This document shows positions 7,984 to 16,209 of a DNA stretch of 64,000 nt, one piece after another. Origin of the DNA: a virus; the IMG/VR virus record IMGVR_UViG_3300032893_000010, positions 52,131-116,130 of that record. One strand, given 5' to 3'. Each line of letters opens with the position of its first letter. The first letter of the stretch is position 1. A model generated the notes under the pieces. That model saw only the letters and a list, made by a program, of their open reading frames with translations, was not told the origin of the DNA and did not search any database. A program made the translations under genes and the position numbers.

Positions 7984-8675
7984 TGACTGTTCCCGATTTC
8001 AAGGTTGAAACCAGCCAGGTTATCAAGAAGTCACGTAAGCCAGGTGCCAGGTTCAACGTTTCTGGTAAAGGCCCGCTGCTTGTTGATTCTTTTTCTGATA
8101 AGTCTTCCGGGAAACCTAGATATAGTGTAAGCAGGCACGGAGATACTTTAGGGACTTCTGGGGCGGCATACACACCTGAGCATCGTGGCACGCCTCAGAC
8201 GAGATCAGCAAATGAAAGCACCCAGCCTAAGCAATTCGGAAAGCACAGAGCTTCTGCCGCCGCGAAACCATCATATGATTCTTCCAGGGCTAGAGGTCGT
8301 CACGCTAAAGGGGCTCACGCTAAGGATTACAACTTTGATGAGGATATGAGTAAGTCCAGAGCGAATACTGAGTATTCGGGAGCCCACGCTGAGAGAACGC
8401 CGAAACCTGAGGGTAAGCACGGGAGGGCGTATAATGCCAGTGCTGAGATATCAAGACATCAGGCAGAGAAGAGATCTGGTAAGACTTATATCCCCAAGCA
8501 TACAGCCGAAGGGCAGGCCCAGAGAGCTGAGATAGCAAAGCAGGCAGCAAGACAGGCTTCTATGGGCAAGCTTCATAAAGGTGTCCACTCATCAGTTCAC
8601 AAATTTACTCACGTTATCCATGCAGTTCACGGAAAGCACTGGTCTGAGCACATGAGATTGCAGGAGCAGAAATGA
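7983..8675 (+). CDS. long basic GKH-motif protein
   Basis: 230 residues, the largest of the GKH family. FGKHRASAAA, RGRHAKGAHAKDYN, EGKHGRAYN and KLHKGVHSSVHK recur, and His plus Lys are very frequent near the C-terminus (HVIHAVHGKHWSEHM). Overlaps the next gene by four bases. Confidence 0.55.
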   Translation: MTVPDFKVETSQVIKKSRKPGARFNVSGKGPLLVDSFSDKSSGKPRYSVSRHGDTLGTSGAAYTPEHRGTPQTRSANESTQPKQFGKHRASAAAKPSYDSSRARGRHAKGAHAKDYNFDEDMSKSRANTEYSGAHAERTPKPEGKHGRAYNASAEISRHQAEKRSGKTYIPKHTAEGQAQRAEIAKQAARQASMGKLHKGVHSSVHKFTHVIHAVHGKHWSEHMRLQEQK

Positions 8676-9091
8676 CAGCATCACCATATCTGGGATCAGC
8701 TAGTTCTGGAATCAGTGATGCTAAAGTAAAAAGAGCTGGGTCATTGCCGGAAACAAGATATGGTTTCGATGTTTATCCATGGTGGAATAACCTCAATGAT
8801 AAAGTGGCTTATGAGAGGATGTTCGCTGAGGGTCTTCCGCAGAAGATGAGGATCGCTCAGGCTATGATCTCCCAGAATCCCTTAACACCCAATGATGAGA
8901 TAAGACAGAATATGACTGTCCGTGGGACAACACCTAAGCAGGGATACCCTATCTCAGAGTTGACAATATCGCAAGTACTGAACCAGGAGTATCCTGGTCC
9001 TCAGGACAGAGTTAATACAACGTTGTGGAATGATTTCTCTGATTCTAACGGGGAGACTAATGCCACAGAACGACCAGGAATATTCTTTTAA
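8672..9091 (+). CDS. hypothetical, structural-like protein
   Basis: 139 residues, better ordered than its neighbours (YPWWNNLNDKVAYERMFAEG; PISELTISQVLNQEYPGP). No known domain. Its place after the basic proteins hints at a virion or head-related function, which is unproven. Confidence 0.55.
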   Translation: MTASPYLGSASSGISDAKVKRAGSLPETRYGFDVYPWWNNLNDKVAYERMFAEGLPQKMRIAQAMISQNPLTPNDEIRQNMTVRGTTPKQGYPISELTISQVLNQEYPGPQDRVNTTLWNDFSDSNGETNATERPGIFF

Positions 9092-9100
9092 GGATTAGCT

Positions 9101-9346
9101 ATGGCATATCCAGGACACAGATCATGCAACAGTGACATGCGCGCTGGCATGACAGATGGATCGTATAAGAAGGCCGCTCCTAACAGAGGCGGCGTGGTAG
9201 AATCTACTACGTTTGAGATAAGAAGGCAGATGTGCGGAATCTGGCATGGATTCAACGATACACCGATGAAGGTTCTTCCTGATGGAAGAACTGATCACCC
9301 TCCGTATTATGCAGATGTAGCATCAGAAGATGGAAGAGATAATTAA
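9101..9346 (+). CDS. hypothetical protein
   Basis: 81 residues with CNSDMRAGMTDGSYKK and CGIWHGFND. No family recognised. Its stop overlaps the ATG of the coiled-coil gene. Confidence 0.55.
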   Translation: MAYPGHRSCNSDMRAGMTDGSYKKAAPNRGGVVESTTFEIRRQMCGIWHGFNDTPMKVLPDGRTDHPPYYADVASEDGRDN

Positions 9347-9660
9347 TGAGCGTTATAACAGATTTAGAGCTAGAATTTGAAGCTTTATACGATAAAGCTA
9401 AGGTTGCAGTAGAAGAGGAGCTGGCCAGCCTTCACGTAGAGGCTCAGGCACTTGAGGCTAAGGTTAAGACAGAACTTGTGCTGTTGCGTCAGAGAGCTGC
9501 TAACCTGGCATCTGATGCAGAAGTGGAAGCTGAGAAACTCGTTATCGAGGCCAAGCTGTTCCTTGACAAGGTAGTCAAGTGGATAGATGAAATCGAGGGA
9601 AAGCTTTCCACGAGAGTCAAGGATTACAATACGGGAGCGAAGTTCGAAGATGAAAGGTAA
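9346..9660 (+). CDS. coiled-coil protein
   Basis: 104 residues, almost entirely a predicted alpha-helical coiled coil (LELEFEALYDKAKVAVEEEL onward). Immediately followed, with overlap, by a two-span membrane protein, a pair arrangement seen near phage lysis modules; this one is not proven. Confidence 0.6.
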   Translation: MSVITDLELEFEALYDKAKVAVEEELASLHVEAQALEAKVKTELVLLRQRAANLASDAEVEAEKLVIEAKLFLDKVVKWIDEIEGKLSTRVKDYNTGAKFEDER

Positions 9661-9859
9661 TCCGGTAAGATTGGGTGTTACGATAGGAACAGTCGTTACC
9701 CTTATATCTTCAGTGTTCATGTTCATTTTTCACAAGCAGTTGCCATCAGAAGTAGTGGCATTCCTGCCAGCAATCGTAGCTTTCGTAGGTCACTATCTTG
9801 GCGTAAACTTTGCCATGACAAGAGCGGCAAAGCAGCTTATAGAAGAAGATGCTAACTAA
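9650..9859 (+). CDS. two-span membrane protein, holin-like
   Basis: 69 residues from ATG 9650. Two hydrophobic spans (LGVTIGTVVTLISSVFMFIF and VVAFLPAIVAFVGHYLGVNF) with a short basic N-terminus and an acidic tail fit class II holins. There is no endolysin next to it, so a generic phage membrane protein is also possible. Confidence 0.55.
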   Translation: MKGNPVRLGVTIGTVVTLISSVFMFIFHKQLPSEVVAFLPAIVAFVGHYLGVNFAMTRAAKQLIEEDAN

Positions 9860-9989
9860 AGAAATAGTAGAAAAAGCATTAGAGGAATTGTGGAATCCTA
9901 CTCCACCTTGGCCCGGCAGACCATGTAAACATGTGGTGCTTGGGCCATGTCCTTTATGTAACGAAGAATATCGGGAAAATAAAAAATAA
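9849..9989 (+). CDS. small zinc-knuckle protein (46 aa)
   Basis: CKHVVLGPCPLC gives a C-x8-C-x2-C set with His, so zinc binding is likely. ATG 9849 overlaps the previous gene by 11 bases. Unknown role. Confidence 0.55.
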   Translation: MLTKEIVEKALEELWNPTPPWPGRPCKHVVLGPCPLCNEEYRENKK

Positions 9990-10000
9990 AGGAGCATTAA

Positions 10001-10225
10001 ATGACTAAAGAAGATTTAGATAACAGGTTCAAGTTTCATCCTGCTGTTACTGAGGAGAGAAAGACAGCTCATGAGACTGTAAGGGAACTAGTAGGAGATT
10101 TAGCTTCAGAGCTTAATGATTACCTTCCTGAGGGCAGGGAGAAAGCACTAGTAATTACTAAGCTGGAAGAGGCAATGTTCTGGTCTAATGCAGCGATTGC
10201 AAGACAGGCTGATGAGAGAGTATAA
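10001..10225 (+). CDS. conserved-type phage protein with paired helices
   Basis: 74 residues, with an AAGGAGC site at 9988-9994. ETVRELVGDLASELNDYLPEGREKALVITKLEEAMFWSNAAIAR is the typical short protein near phage tape-measure or capsid genes that is annotated as Acb2/Tad1-like in some phages. I cannot confirm a cyclic-nucleotide sponge role, but the length and two-helix shape with a conserved WxNAAIAR end deserve comparison with Acb2. Confidence 0.6.
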   Translation: MTKEDLDNRFKFHPAVTEERKTAHETVRELVGDLASELNDYLPEGREKALVITKLEEAMFWSNAAIARQADERV

Positions 10226-10400
10226 AGAGATAGACATCGTTCTACCAGATGACATTAAGCAGCAAATAAGAGAGTGGCATGATTCTGATACAGTAGTAGG
10301 ACTGTGCTGTAATGCTCACGGCGAAGGGCTTAATTGCTGTGTTGATTTCTTACTTGGTGATGCTAGCTGGAGGAAGGATTTCCTGAAGCAGGATGGATAA
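10212..10400 (+). CDS. hypothetical protein
   Basis: 62 residues from ATG 10212, overlapping the previous stop by 14 bases. CCNAHGEGLNCCVDFLLGDASW contains two CC pairs. No family recognised. Confidence 0.5.
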   Translation: MREYKEIDIVLPDDIKQQIREWHDSDTVVGLCCNAHGEGLNCCVDFLLGDASWRKDFLKQDG

Positions 10401-10908
10401 CAAGGTAAGGTTGCTGATCTGCACTGGCTGTGGTGCCATTGAGGAAATGCCTTCATACGAAGGTCCGTGGCAGCATGACACATGGCTCAATGAGAAACTT
10501 AAGAATCATATGCTGCCATCAGGTGAGAAAACTCACGGCGATGTTCACATAGGCCATGCCGAGCAGAATAAGTGGATTAACCACAGGGAATCCATAGTTG
10601 CCCAGGCAGCTAATGAGTTCACCATGCCAGGGCAAGGAGCAGGACTTGGACAATCATTCTATGACACAAAATCAAATTTCTCAGTTGACGCACATAGATG
10701 CTGGAAAGATCACGGAAGAACATCAAACTGTGACGATTACAGATCAGATAAGAAACGACTATTACCTGACACAAGGCAGGAAAGAAGAGAACTTGGTATT
10801 GATCCGAAGCATAGGCCCAATATATTTCTATGCGACTTCTGCCCCTACAACTCAGTAGTAATGCAACGCCAGAGACGGGATAAGTTTGATTACGACTATA
10901 CTACGTGA
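10393..10908 (+). CDS. hypothetical Cys/His-rich protein
   Basis: 171 residues with a CTGCGAIEEMPSYEGP zinc-ribbon start and CDFCPYNSVV near the C-terminus, enclosing a His-rich centre. Probably zinc binding. Overlaps both neighbours. Confidence 0.6.
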   Translation: MDNKVRLLICTGCGAIEEMPSYEGPWQHDTWLNEKLKNHMLPSGEKTHGDVHIGHAEQNKWINHRESIVAQAANEFTMPGQGAGLGQSFYDTKSNFSVDAHRCWKDHGRTSNCDDYRSDKKRLLPDTRQERRELGIDPKHRPNIFLCDFCPYNSVVMQRQRRDKFDYDYTT

Positions 10909-11047
10909 TCCGAAGCAAATAGAAAAATATTTAGAAGAATCAAGGAAAAAGCGCATTGCTAGCGGTCAGTACGAGCCAGAGCCATATTCAGATTGCAGAT
11001 TTGAATATTGCAGTTACCCGCCAGGCAAGTGTCCTCATCCAGAATAA
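10886..11047 (+). CDS. small Cys-containing protein, TTG start
   Basis: 53 residues ending DCRFEYCSYPPGKCPHPE. It overlaps the previous gene by 23 bases. The cysteine spacing resembles other mini-proteins in the window. The start is uncertain. Confidence 0.45.
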   Translation: MITTILRDPKQIEKYLEESRKKRIASGQYEPEPYSDCRFEYCSYPPGKCPHPE

Positions 11048-11060
11048 GGAGAATTAACAG

Positions 11061-11426
11061 ATGCCAGCAGTACTTTTAGGCGAGAAAGACGTTACAGAGA
11101 ACCCTAAGCCAGGATCGGTTGAGTATGAATCGACTACGGTAGACCCTAAGTCACATACTCACAGGTCTGCTTTCATGATCTTAGTTGACAAGGATGGTAA
11201 TTACATCCTGGAGACAAATATAAACGTTCCTGTGATACCGGAGAGGAGTCCGACAGGTTCAGAGATCAAAGGTGCCTTGTCAACTATCCTCATGGATATA
11301 CAGACACAGGAAACAGCTATCTTGTCTGCTAATGCTGTAGTTGCAGGCATGGAGCAGAGAGCAAGGCAGGCGTTTGAGCAGCAGCAGAATCAGCAGATTC
11401 TACAGCAGATGAGAATGTCTAAGTAA
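11061..11426 (+). CDS. hypothetical protein, Gln-rich C-terminus
   Basis: 121 residues; ordered first part (SAFMILVDKDGNYILETNINV) and a Q-rich end (QQQNQQILQQMRM). AGGAG-type site before ATG 11061. Function unknown. Confidence 0.6.
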   Translation: MPAVLLGEKDVTENPKPGSVEYESTTVDPKSHTHRSAFMILVDKDGNYILETNINVPVIPERSPTGSEIKGALSTILMDIQTQETAILSANAVVAGMEQRARQAFEQQQNQQILQQMRMSK

Positions 11427-11585
11427 GTGTCGGACAAGAAAAAATCTGAAAAAACCGATAAAGATCAGGATACTGCTAAAGAAGAAAATAAGGTAGTTAC
11501 TGTTGGTCCTTACCCGCCAGAAGATTATCCTGAAAACTGGCCTTCTGAGAGAGATGGAAACTCTAAGTGGCGGTATCGTCGGTAG
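11427..11585 (+). CDS. small Lys/Glu-rich protein
   Basis: 52 residues from GTG 11427, directly after the previous TAA. Charged N-terminal half, then YPPEDYPENWPSERDGNSKW. Overlaps the next gene by 19 bases. Unknown. Confidence 0.45.
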   Translation: MSDKKKSEKTDKDQDTAKEENKVVTVGPYPPEDYPENWPSERDGNSKWRYRR

Positions 11586-12070
11586 TCATTACCGTGGAAG
11601 GGGTATTGAAGAAGCATGTTGCTGACGCCCCTATCCCAGTCGGCATAGCTTTATATCACGGACTGGCTAATACTTTCAATGTGCTGCTAGCTGCTGATAT
11701 GGAAAAGAAAGAACTTGACAGATGGTGTGCTCTGGAGGGATTGAACAAGCACGCCGCAGTTGAGCATAATGAGGGAATAATAAAGAGCTTTGATCCTGAT
11801 TTCAGAAGGTTACAGCAGGTCAAGAATCTCAGGCAGCGAGGGTATAGCATAGATCTTGTTATAGAGCCGAATCCTTCTATAGTGGTTAAGCTGCTGGAGC
11901 ATGGTTTCAGTTGCATGACGTATACGCATGCAAGCTATTCCATGCCTCAGTGGCGCCCTGACTATCAGCATAAGATCAGGCCGTGGGATGACATTCTGGA
12001 CTACGAGATAAAAATGGCTGAGCTGAGGGCTATAGAAGAGATTTCCAAGGAGGACAAGGATAATCGATGA
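11567..12070 (+). CDS. degenerate HAD-like protein
   Basis: 167 residues from GTG. VVITVEGVLKK sits where HAD phosphatases have DxDGVL, but the nucleophile Asp is Thr, so phosphatase chemistry is unlikely. RQRGYSIDLVIEPNPSIVVKLLEHG resembles a HAD core helix-strand. It overlaps the TGT-like gene by four bases, suggesting joint function. Confidence 0.55.
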   Translation: MAVSSVVITVEGVLKKHVADAPIPVGIALYHGLANTFNVLLAADMEKKELDRWCALEGLNKHAAVEHNEGIIKSFDPDFRRLQQVKNLRQRGYSIDLVIEPNPSIVVKLLEHGFSCMTYTHASYSMPQWRPDYQHKIRPWDDILDYEIKMAELRAIEEISKEDKDNR

Positions 12071-13527
12071 AGCTCTATTTCAGCGGGGCAGAGATACCAG
12101 CATGGAAGAAACTGCTGGAAAATCAGAAGATTCCGTGTGTGTCTCTGTCCTACCTTGGTCTTAGCAGGAGAACTAAGCAATCTCTCAAGGGAATGTTCTC
12201 TGCCCAGGAAGTATTCCTGGATTCTGGAGGATACAGCTATAACAAAGGAGAAGAGAAGTATGCTTTCGAGGATGCCCTTGAGTTTGCGGCACAATACATG
12301 GATTTCGTTAAAGAGAATATCGATTCCGTGTCTCTTGTATCTGAGTTTGATGCTGTTCAGCTTGGCGATGACTTTATCCAGAAGTTCAGGGAAGATTTTT
12401 ATTCTCGGCTACCACCTGAGAAGTTCATGCCAGTGTGGCATGAACGGGATGGAAGAGAAGCTCTGGAAGCGCTTTGCTCATCTTATTCCGTAGTAGGGGT
12501 AAGCCAGAATGATATTCACGGTAATCTGGATGATGTTCCTCTTCTTAATTCATTCTCAAGAAGATACGGGACAAGACTTCATGGTGTTGGTATCACATCC
12601 ATGAGGCTTATGGAGGCAGTAAAATGGGATTCGGTCTCTTCTACATCGTGGCTTACACCGTCTAAGTACGGAGATACTTTCGTATGGGATAAACGTAAGC
12701 TGCACAGATATCCTAGAGATTACAAGAATAAGAGGAAGCAGCACAGAAGCTTGTTCATGGACAACGGCTTTGACTATGAGAAGATAGAAAATGACGACTC
12801 ACAGGAATTGTTAAGGTTATCTTTGTGGTCGTGGCAGAACTACGTCAACCATATTTCAGGAGTTACTACTCAAGTGAGGAACGAACCAGCGGAGTCTGAG
12901 GAAATGCTTTCAGGTGAAGTTGATATCCAGCAAGAATCAACAGGAAAAGAAGTTCTGGTATCTAGGGCTCATCAGCCTATTCCTGTCATGTCTACTATGT
13001 GGAAAGAGGAGACGAATCTTGAAGATGACGCTGTAACTGCGATACCTCATCTCATAGTACGATCGGAATCTATGAGGGTGTGCGACAACTGTTTCATAAG
13101 AGATAAGTGTCCTGGAGCGCAGGAGAATTCAACTTGCCTTTATAACATCCCAGTAGAGGTGAAAACCAAGGATCAGCTAAGATCTTTGCATGATGCACTC
13201 ATAGAAATACAATCTCAGAGGGTTCTTTTCATGAAAATGGCTGAAGATATGAGCGGAGGGTACGCAGATCCTAACCTATCGTCAGAAATTGACAGGCTTA
13301 ACCGGATGATAAAGACTAAGATAGAGGGAGATAAGTCTACATTCGCAATGACTGTGACTGCATCGGAATCGTCATCAGGACCAGGGATATTTGATAAGAT
13401 GTTCGGCCCAGCAGCAGGGGAGAAGCTTCGTCAGCTTGATACACCTCAAGATCCTGACTGTATTATCGCTGAGGTTCTTGACGAGAAAACTGATTATTCA
13501 CCTGTCCCTCCAAGAAGAGGGGAGTAA
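12067..13527 (+). CDS. tRNA-guanine-transglycosylase-like protein with a C-terminal Cys4 extension
   Basis: 486 residues. VFLDSGGYS (50-58), LVSEFDAVQLG (90-100), VVGVSQNDIHGN and RLHGVGITSMRLMEAVKWDS follow the order of TGT/DpdA TIM-barrel motifs (substrate Gly-Gly turn, catalytic Asp region, product strand). Such enzymes swap guanine for a 7-deazaguanine in tRNA, or in DNA for phage DpdA proteins. From about residue 280 there is an extra segment with CDNCFIRDKC...C (C-x2-C-x5-C-x8-C) and a helical tail. No deazaguanine synthesis genes are in this window, so the substrate is undecided. Confidence 0.7.
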   Translation: MKLYFSGAEIPAWKKLLENQKIPCVSLSYLGLSRRTKQSLKGMFSAQEVFLDSGGYSYNKGEEKYAFEDALEFAAQYMDFVKENIDSVSLVSEFDAVQLGDDFIQKFREDFYSRLPPEKFMPVWHERDGREALEALCSSYSVVGVSQNDIHGNLDDVPLLNSFSRRYGTRLHGVGITSMRLMEAVKWDSVSSTSWLTPSKYGDTFVWDKRKLHRYPRDYKNKRKQHRSLFMDNGFDYEKIENDDSQELLRLSLWSWQNYVNHISGVTTQVRNEPAESEEMLSGEVDIQQESTGKEVLVSRAHQPIPVMSTMWKEETNLEDDAVTAIPHLIVRSESMRVCDNCFIRDKCPGAQENSTCLYNIPVEVKTKDQLRSLHDALIEIQSQRVLFMKMAEDMSGGYADPNLSSEIDRLNRMIKTKIEGDKSTFAMTVTASESSSGPGIFDKMFGPAAGEKLRQLDTPQDPDCIIAEVLDEKTDYSPVPPRRGE

Positions 13528-13538
13528 GTGGGCAGAGT

Positions 13539-13754
13539 ATGATTACAGGTGAAACTACTCTATCTAATTATTCATCTTTTTACGAAGAATGGGATGAAGA
13601 TGACGAATGGGAAGAGTGTACTTCTTGTTACGGAACTGGCATGGACAGAGATGAGATCTACGATTGTCCTGCCTGTTACGGTGAAGGGGAAGTAAGAATA
13701 TACAGCTCAAGAATAACCCCGGAAATTTCTGTCCCTCAGCCCTTGACAACCTAG
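13539..13754 (+). CDS. DnaJ-type zinc-finger protein
   Basis: 71 residues with CTSCYGTG and CPACYGEG, the CxxCxGxG repeats of DnaJ cysteine-rich domains, preceded by an acidic Tyr/Glu-rich stretch. There is no J domain. Its 3' end holds the next promoter. Confidence 0.65.
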   Translation: MITGETTLSNYSSFYEEWDEDDEWEECTSCYGTGMDRDEIYDCPACYGEGEVRIYSSRITPEISVPQPLTT

Positions 13755-13771
13755 GTGGCGCGTGATAATCT
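13743..13771 (+). promoter_or_regulatory. sigma70-like promoter
   Basis: TTGACA at 13743-13748, 17-base spacer, TAATCT at 13766-13771. It overlaps the end of the DnaJ-type gene and would drive the genes from 13796. Confidence 0.6.
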
Positions 13772-13795
13772 CCTTGCATGACACAAGGAGGACAG

Positions 13796-13999
13796 ATGGA
13801 ACTGTCAGACATACCGCAGAAGATCATCGATGGGATTCTCGATTTTACTGATGAAAGGCCACAGTTTACCTCTGTGGCAGTAAGAACAGATGGTATCGGA
13901 GGATGGCATCTTCAGTACTGCAAATCTGTACACGGAGCAGAACAGATCACTGGCGGCCAGAATAATACTCTGGTAATCAATGTTACGGAGGAATCATGA
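13796..13999 (+). CDS. hypothetical protein
   Basis: 67 residues from ATG 13796, chosen for the AAGGAGG at 13784-13790. MELSDIPQKIIDGILDFTDE starts the protein. Overlaps the next gene by four bases. Confidence 0.55.
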   Translation: MELSDIPQKIIDGILDFTDERPQFTSVAVRTDGIGGWHLQYCKSVHGAEQITGGQNNTLVINVTEES

Positions 14000-14346
14000 G
14001 CGAAGAGATGTCAAACTCAAGATTCGGTCAGGTAATAGGTGGCGCAATAGCTATCATGACCACAGGTTTCCTGGGATTGCACTTCGGCCTGGGACTAGGA
14101 TATAACAACGGTAACCAGCAAGACACGCAGCCTGATGCTTATCCAGCTAACATATGCGGCAATTCAGGTCCAGGATGGATTTACTTTCCTGATGTCGATG
14201 GAAGCCTGGTTGGCGGTCACCGTGTCAGGAATGTGGAATCATGCTCGGGAGAATATTACGCTTACGTTTTCCTGACTTCCAGTACTCCTGTTGTTCTCAG
14301 CGGAGAATACATGTTCTGCAAGACAAAGAACTGCAAGGGGAATTAG
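13996..14346 (+). CDS. membrane-anchored extracytoplasmic protein
   Basis: 116 residues. One span (VIGGAIAIMTTGFLGLHFGL) near residues 12-31, then a Cys-containing domain (CGNSGPGW...CSGEYYAY...CKTKNCKG) likely outside the membrane with disulfides. Function unknown. Confidence 0.55.
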   Translation: MSEEMSNSRFGQVIGGAIAIMTTGFLGLHFGLGLGYNNGNQQDTQPDAYPANICGNSGPGWIYFPDVDGSLVGGHRVRNVESCSGEYYAYVFLTSSTPVVLSGEYMFCKTKNCKGN

Positions 14347-14562
14347 ATGTCATTCGTAGTGACTCAGAAAATGAAGGATGAGGCGAAGCAGGCTCTTCAT
14401 CATCGTAAGTACCCTCTTCCTACTCACGTCCTGTTCTATCAGTATGAGGGACAAGACTGGGAATACGTGTTCTGCAAGAACTATACTCAGGCACAAGATG
14501 TCAGAGACAAGTCAGATCTTAACGCTGAGAATTCATCTATCATCAGCGTGTATACGCTCTAA
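14347..14562 (+). CDS. hypothetical protein
   Basis: 71 residues, starts directly after the previous stop. Aromatic-rich centre (VLFYQYEGQDWEYVF). No family recognised. Confidence 0.55.
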   Translation: MSFVVTQKMKDEAKQALHHRKYPLPTHVLFYQYEGQDWEYVFCKNYTQAQDVRDKSDLNAENSSIISVYTL

Positions 14563-14574
14563 GGAGGGTGTATA

Positions 14575-14856
14575 GTGAAACATTACCTGCAATTGACGTA
14601 TGACGAGCATCGCTCATGCAAGACCATACGGCAGACTATTCAGGATGCCAGGAATGAGGCGGTAGAGTTTTTCATGCCTGACTATCCTGATAGTTCTCTT
14701 GAGCTGCAAGTCAGCGTCAGCAAGACCTGGACTATTGCTGACGGCAAAAGGATATCCAGGCAGATAGCTAATGTATCAGTTACTTACGACACAGAGAAGG
14801 ATGTTATAGGACGTGTTAAGACCGGCGGAAAGAGCATCCCAGTACCATCTTACTAG
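14575..14856 (+). CDS. hypothetical protein
   Basis: 93 residues from GTG 14575 after AAGGAGG at 14562-14568. Alternating beta-like pattern in the second half (LQVSVSKTWTIADGKRI). Unknown. Confidence 0.55.
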   Translation: MKHYLQLTYDEHRSCKTIRQTIQDARNEAVEFFMPDYPDSSLELQVSVSKTWTIADGKRISRQIANVSVTYDTEKDVIGRVKTGGKSIPVPSY

Positions 14857-14860
14857 CTGC

Positions 14861-14944
14861 ATGGTGTGCAGTAGCCCGAGGATAAAAGAGTTATCCTCGG
14901 GAAGGTTCAGGTGCAAGGATTGCGGAGCCGTATCTACAGTTTAG
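14861..14944 (+). CDS. possible 27-aa zinc peptide containing a hairpin
   Basis: The frame ends RFRCKDCGAVSTV, a CxxC zinc knuckle. The DNA also forms an 11-bp hairpin at 14875-14901 (CCCGAGGATAA and its complement). It may be a terminator, a gene, or both. Confidence 0.35.
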   Translation: MVCSSPRIKELSSGRFRCKDCGAVSTV

Positions 14945-14952
14945 GGAGCGTA

Positions 14953-15024
14953 ATGAAGAAACTAGCAGAACTTCTCTTGTCGAAGATTGACAAGAGAAAA
15001 TGGAAGAAGTTCAAGGGGATCTGA
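14953..15024 (+). CDS. possible 23-aa basic peptide
   Basis: ATG after AGGGAGCG encodes KKLAELLLSKIDKRKWKKF. The helix is amphipathic and basic. Too short to be sure. Confidence 0.35.
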   Translation: MKKLAELLLSKIDKRKWKKFKGI

Positions 15025-15065
15025 TGAAACCAGATCCAGATCTCATGTAAGAAACAGGAGTTAAC

Positions 15066-15380
15066 ATGAATACCAGTCGCGGCAGATACCTGGCTGAGTT
15101 GAGGAGGTCTAACGCGGCTGGTATCCATTCATCAGTACGTTGCAGGTCGTCTATTGAGGAAAATGCTATCAAGGAGGAAATAATGTCTTATCTTGACGAG
15201 GATTACTCTAACGTCACTTTTGCTGACTTCGGCATGGGCAGAGAGCCCACCGAGGACGAACTTGACGATATCGAGGCTGAAGAGTATGAGCCTGATGACC
15301 CGACAAGTTATAATGATCCTGCTCTCATCTATGACGAAGAGGATCTTTATCCCTATGATAGTGAATACGATCGTTACTGA
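15066..15380 (+). CDS. acidic protein, two possible starts
   Basis: 104 residues from ATG 15066 (CAGGAG site), but ATG 15183 has a stronger AAGGAGG (15171-15177) and gives a 65-residue, very acidic Asp/Glu/Tyr-rich protein. The first 39 residues differ in composition, so alternative starts or two fused genes are possible. Confidence 0.55.
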   Translation: MNTSRGRYLAELRRSNAAGIHSSVRCRSSIEENAIKEEIMSYLDEDYSNVTFADFGMGREPTEDELDDIEAEEYEPDDPTSYNDPALIYDEEDLYPYDSEYDRY

Positions 15381-15430
15381 CGTATACTTGTAATAAGCTT
15401 CCGCATCGAGGTTGCTCGGAAAGGAAGCAA

Positions 15431-16087
15431 ATGATAAAACTGAAAACGATATTCCAGAGTATGGCAATAGTAGTATGTACAGTTCTTATGTGCGTTCCTG
15501 GCCCTGCTCATGCCGCTACTTTAGCGGCATTTGATGGTCCTGGGGTGTCAGTCAATATTGAATCGGTTTATCCTGCATATGTGGTGAGGTCCGGTGATAC
15601 ATTGACTGGGATAGCACGTAAGTATGATCTTCCCTGGCAGGGAGTATGGTGCGCCAACTACAAGGTAATAGGATCTGATCCTGATATCTTGAGAATCGGT
15701 GAATTGCTGGTAATGAAATCGGCATCATGCTCAGCCTATCAGGGGTATGCGAATGCATCTAATACTATAGCAGCATCGGAATACAACACGACAGGCACAC
15801 CACAGCATATAGCGTGGGTACTTCTGGCTAGTTACGGAGGGAACAGGCCGGTACAATATGCCTGTCTTAACTATATAATCATGGCTGAGTCAAGCTGGAG
15901 AGTTGAAGCAGAAAACGCCTCTGGTGCTTACGGGATACCTCAGGCACTACCAGGGTATAAGATGGGGCCAGGGTGGGAATATTCTGCGTACGTTCAGCTT
16001 CACTGGATGGTAAAAGAGTACATACCTGCGGTTTACGGGACACCATGCCACGCATGGTCATTTCACCTAGCCCATGGGTATTACTGA
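15431..16087 (+). CDS. secreted LysM-transglycosylase
   Basis: 218 residues. A signal peptide (IFQSMAIVVCTVLMCVPGPAHA) ends near residue 29. A LysM repeat follows at about 50-97 (YVVRSGDTLTGIARKYDL, IGELLVM). The C-terminal domain has IIMAESSWRVEAENASGAYG and IPQALPG, the soluble lytic transglycosylase/actinobacterial pattern with the catalytic Glu. It should bind peptidoglycan and cleave glycan strands outside the membrane. A host-derived cell-wall enzyme is likely. Confidence 0.82.
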   Translation: MIKLKTIFQSMAIVVCTVLMCVPGPAHAATLAAFDGPGVSVNIESVYPAYVVRSGDTLTGIARKYDLPWQGVWCANYKVIGSDPDILRIGELLVMKSASCSAYQGYANASNTIAASEYNTTGTPQHIAWVLLASYGGNRPVQYACLNYIIMAESSWRVEAENASGAYGIPQALPGYKMGPGWEYSAYVQLHWMVKEYIPAVYGTPCHAWSFHLAHGYY

Positions 16088-16162
16088 TCCAGTAAGCCAT
16101 TAATCCAAAGAGCAACCAAAGATGACTCACACCGCAGCATACATATTTGATGCTGGGAAGAT

Positions 16163-16198
16163 CACCCCCCAGGATAATCCTGGGGGGTGTTTGATTTT
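16163..16198 (+). terminator. hairpin terminator
   Basis: Two 13-base arms (CACCCCCCAGGAT and complement) with a one-base centre, then TTTGATTTT. Placed after the LysM gene. Confidence 0.7.
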
Positions 16199-16209
16199 AA
16201 GGAGAGATA

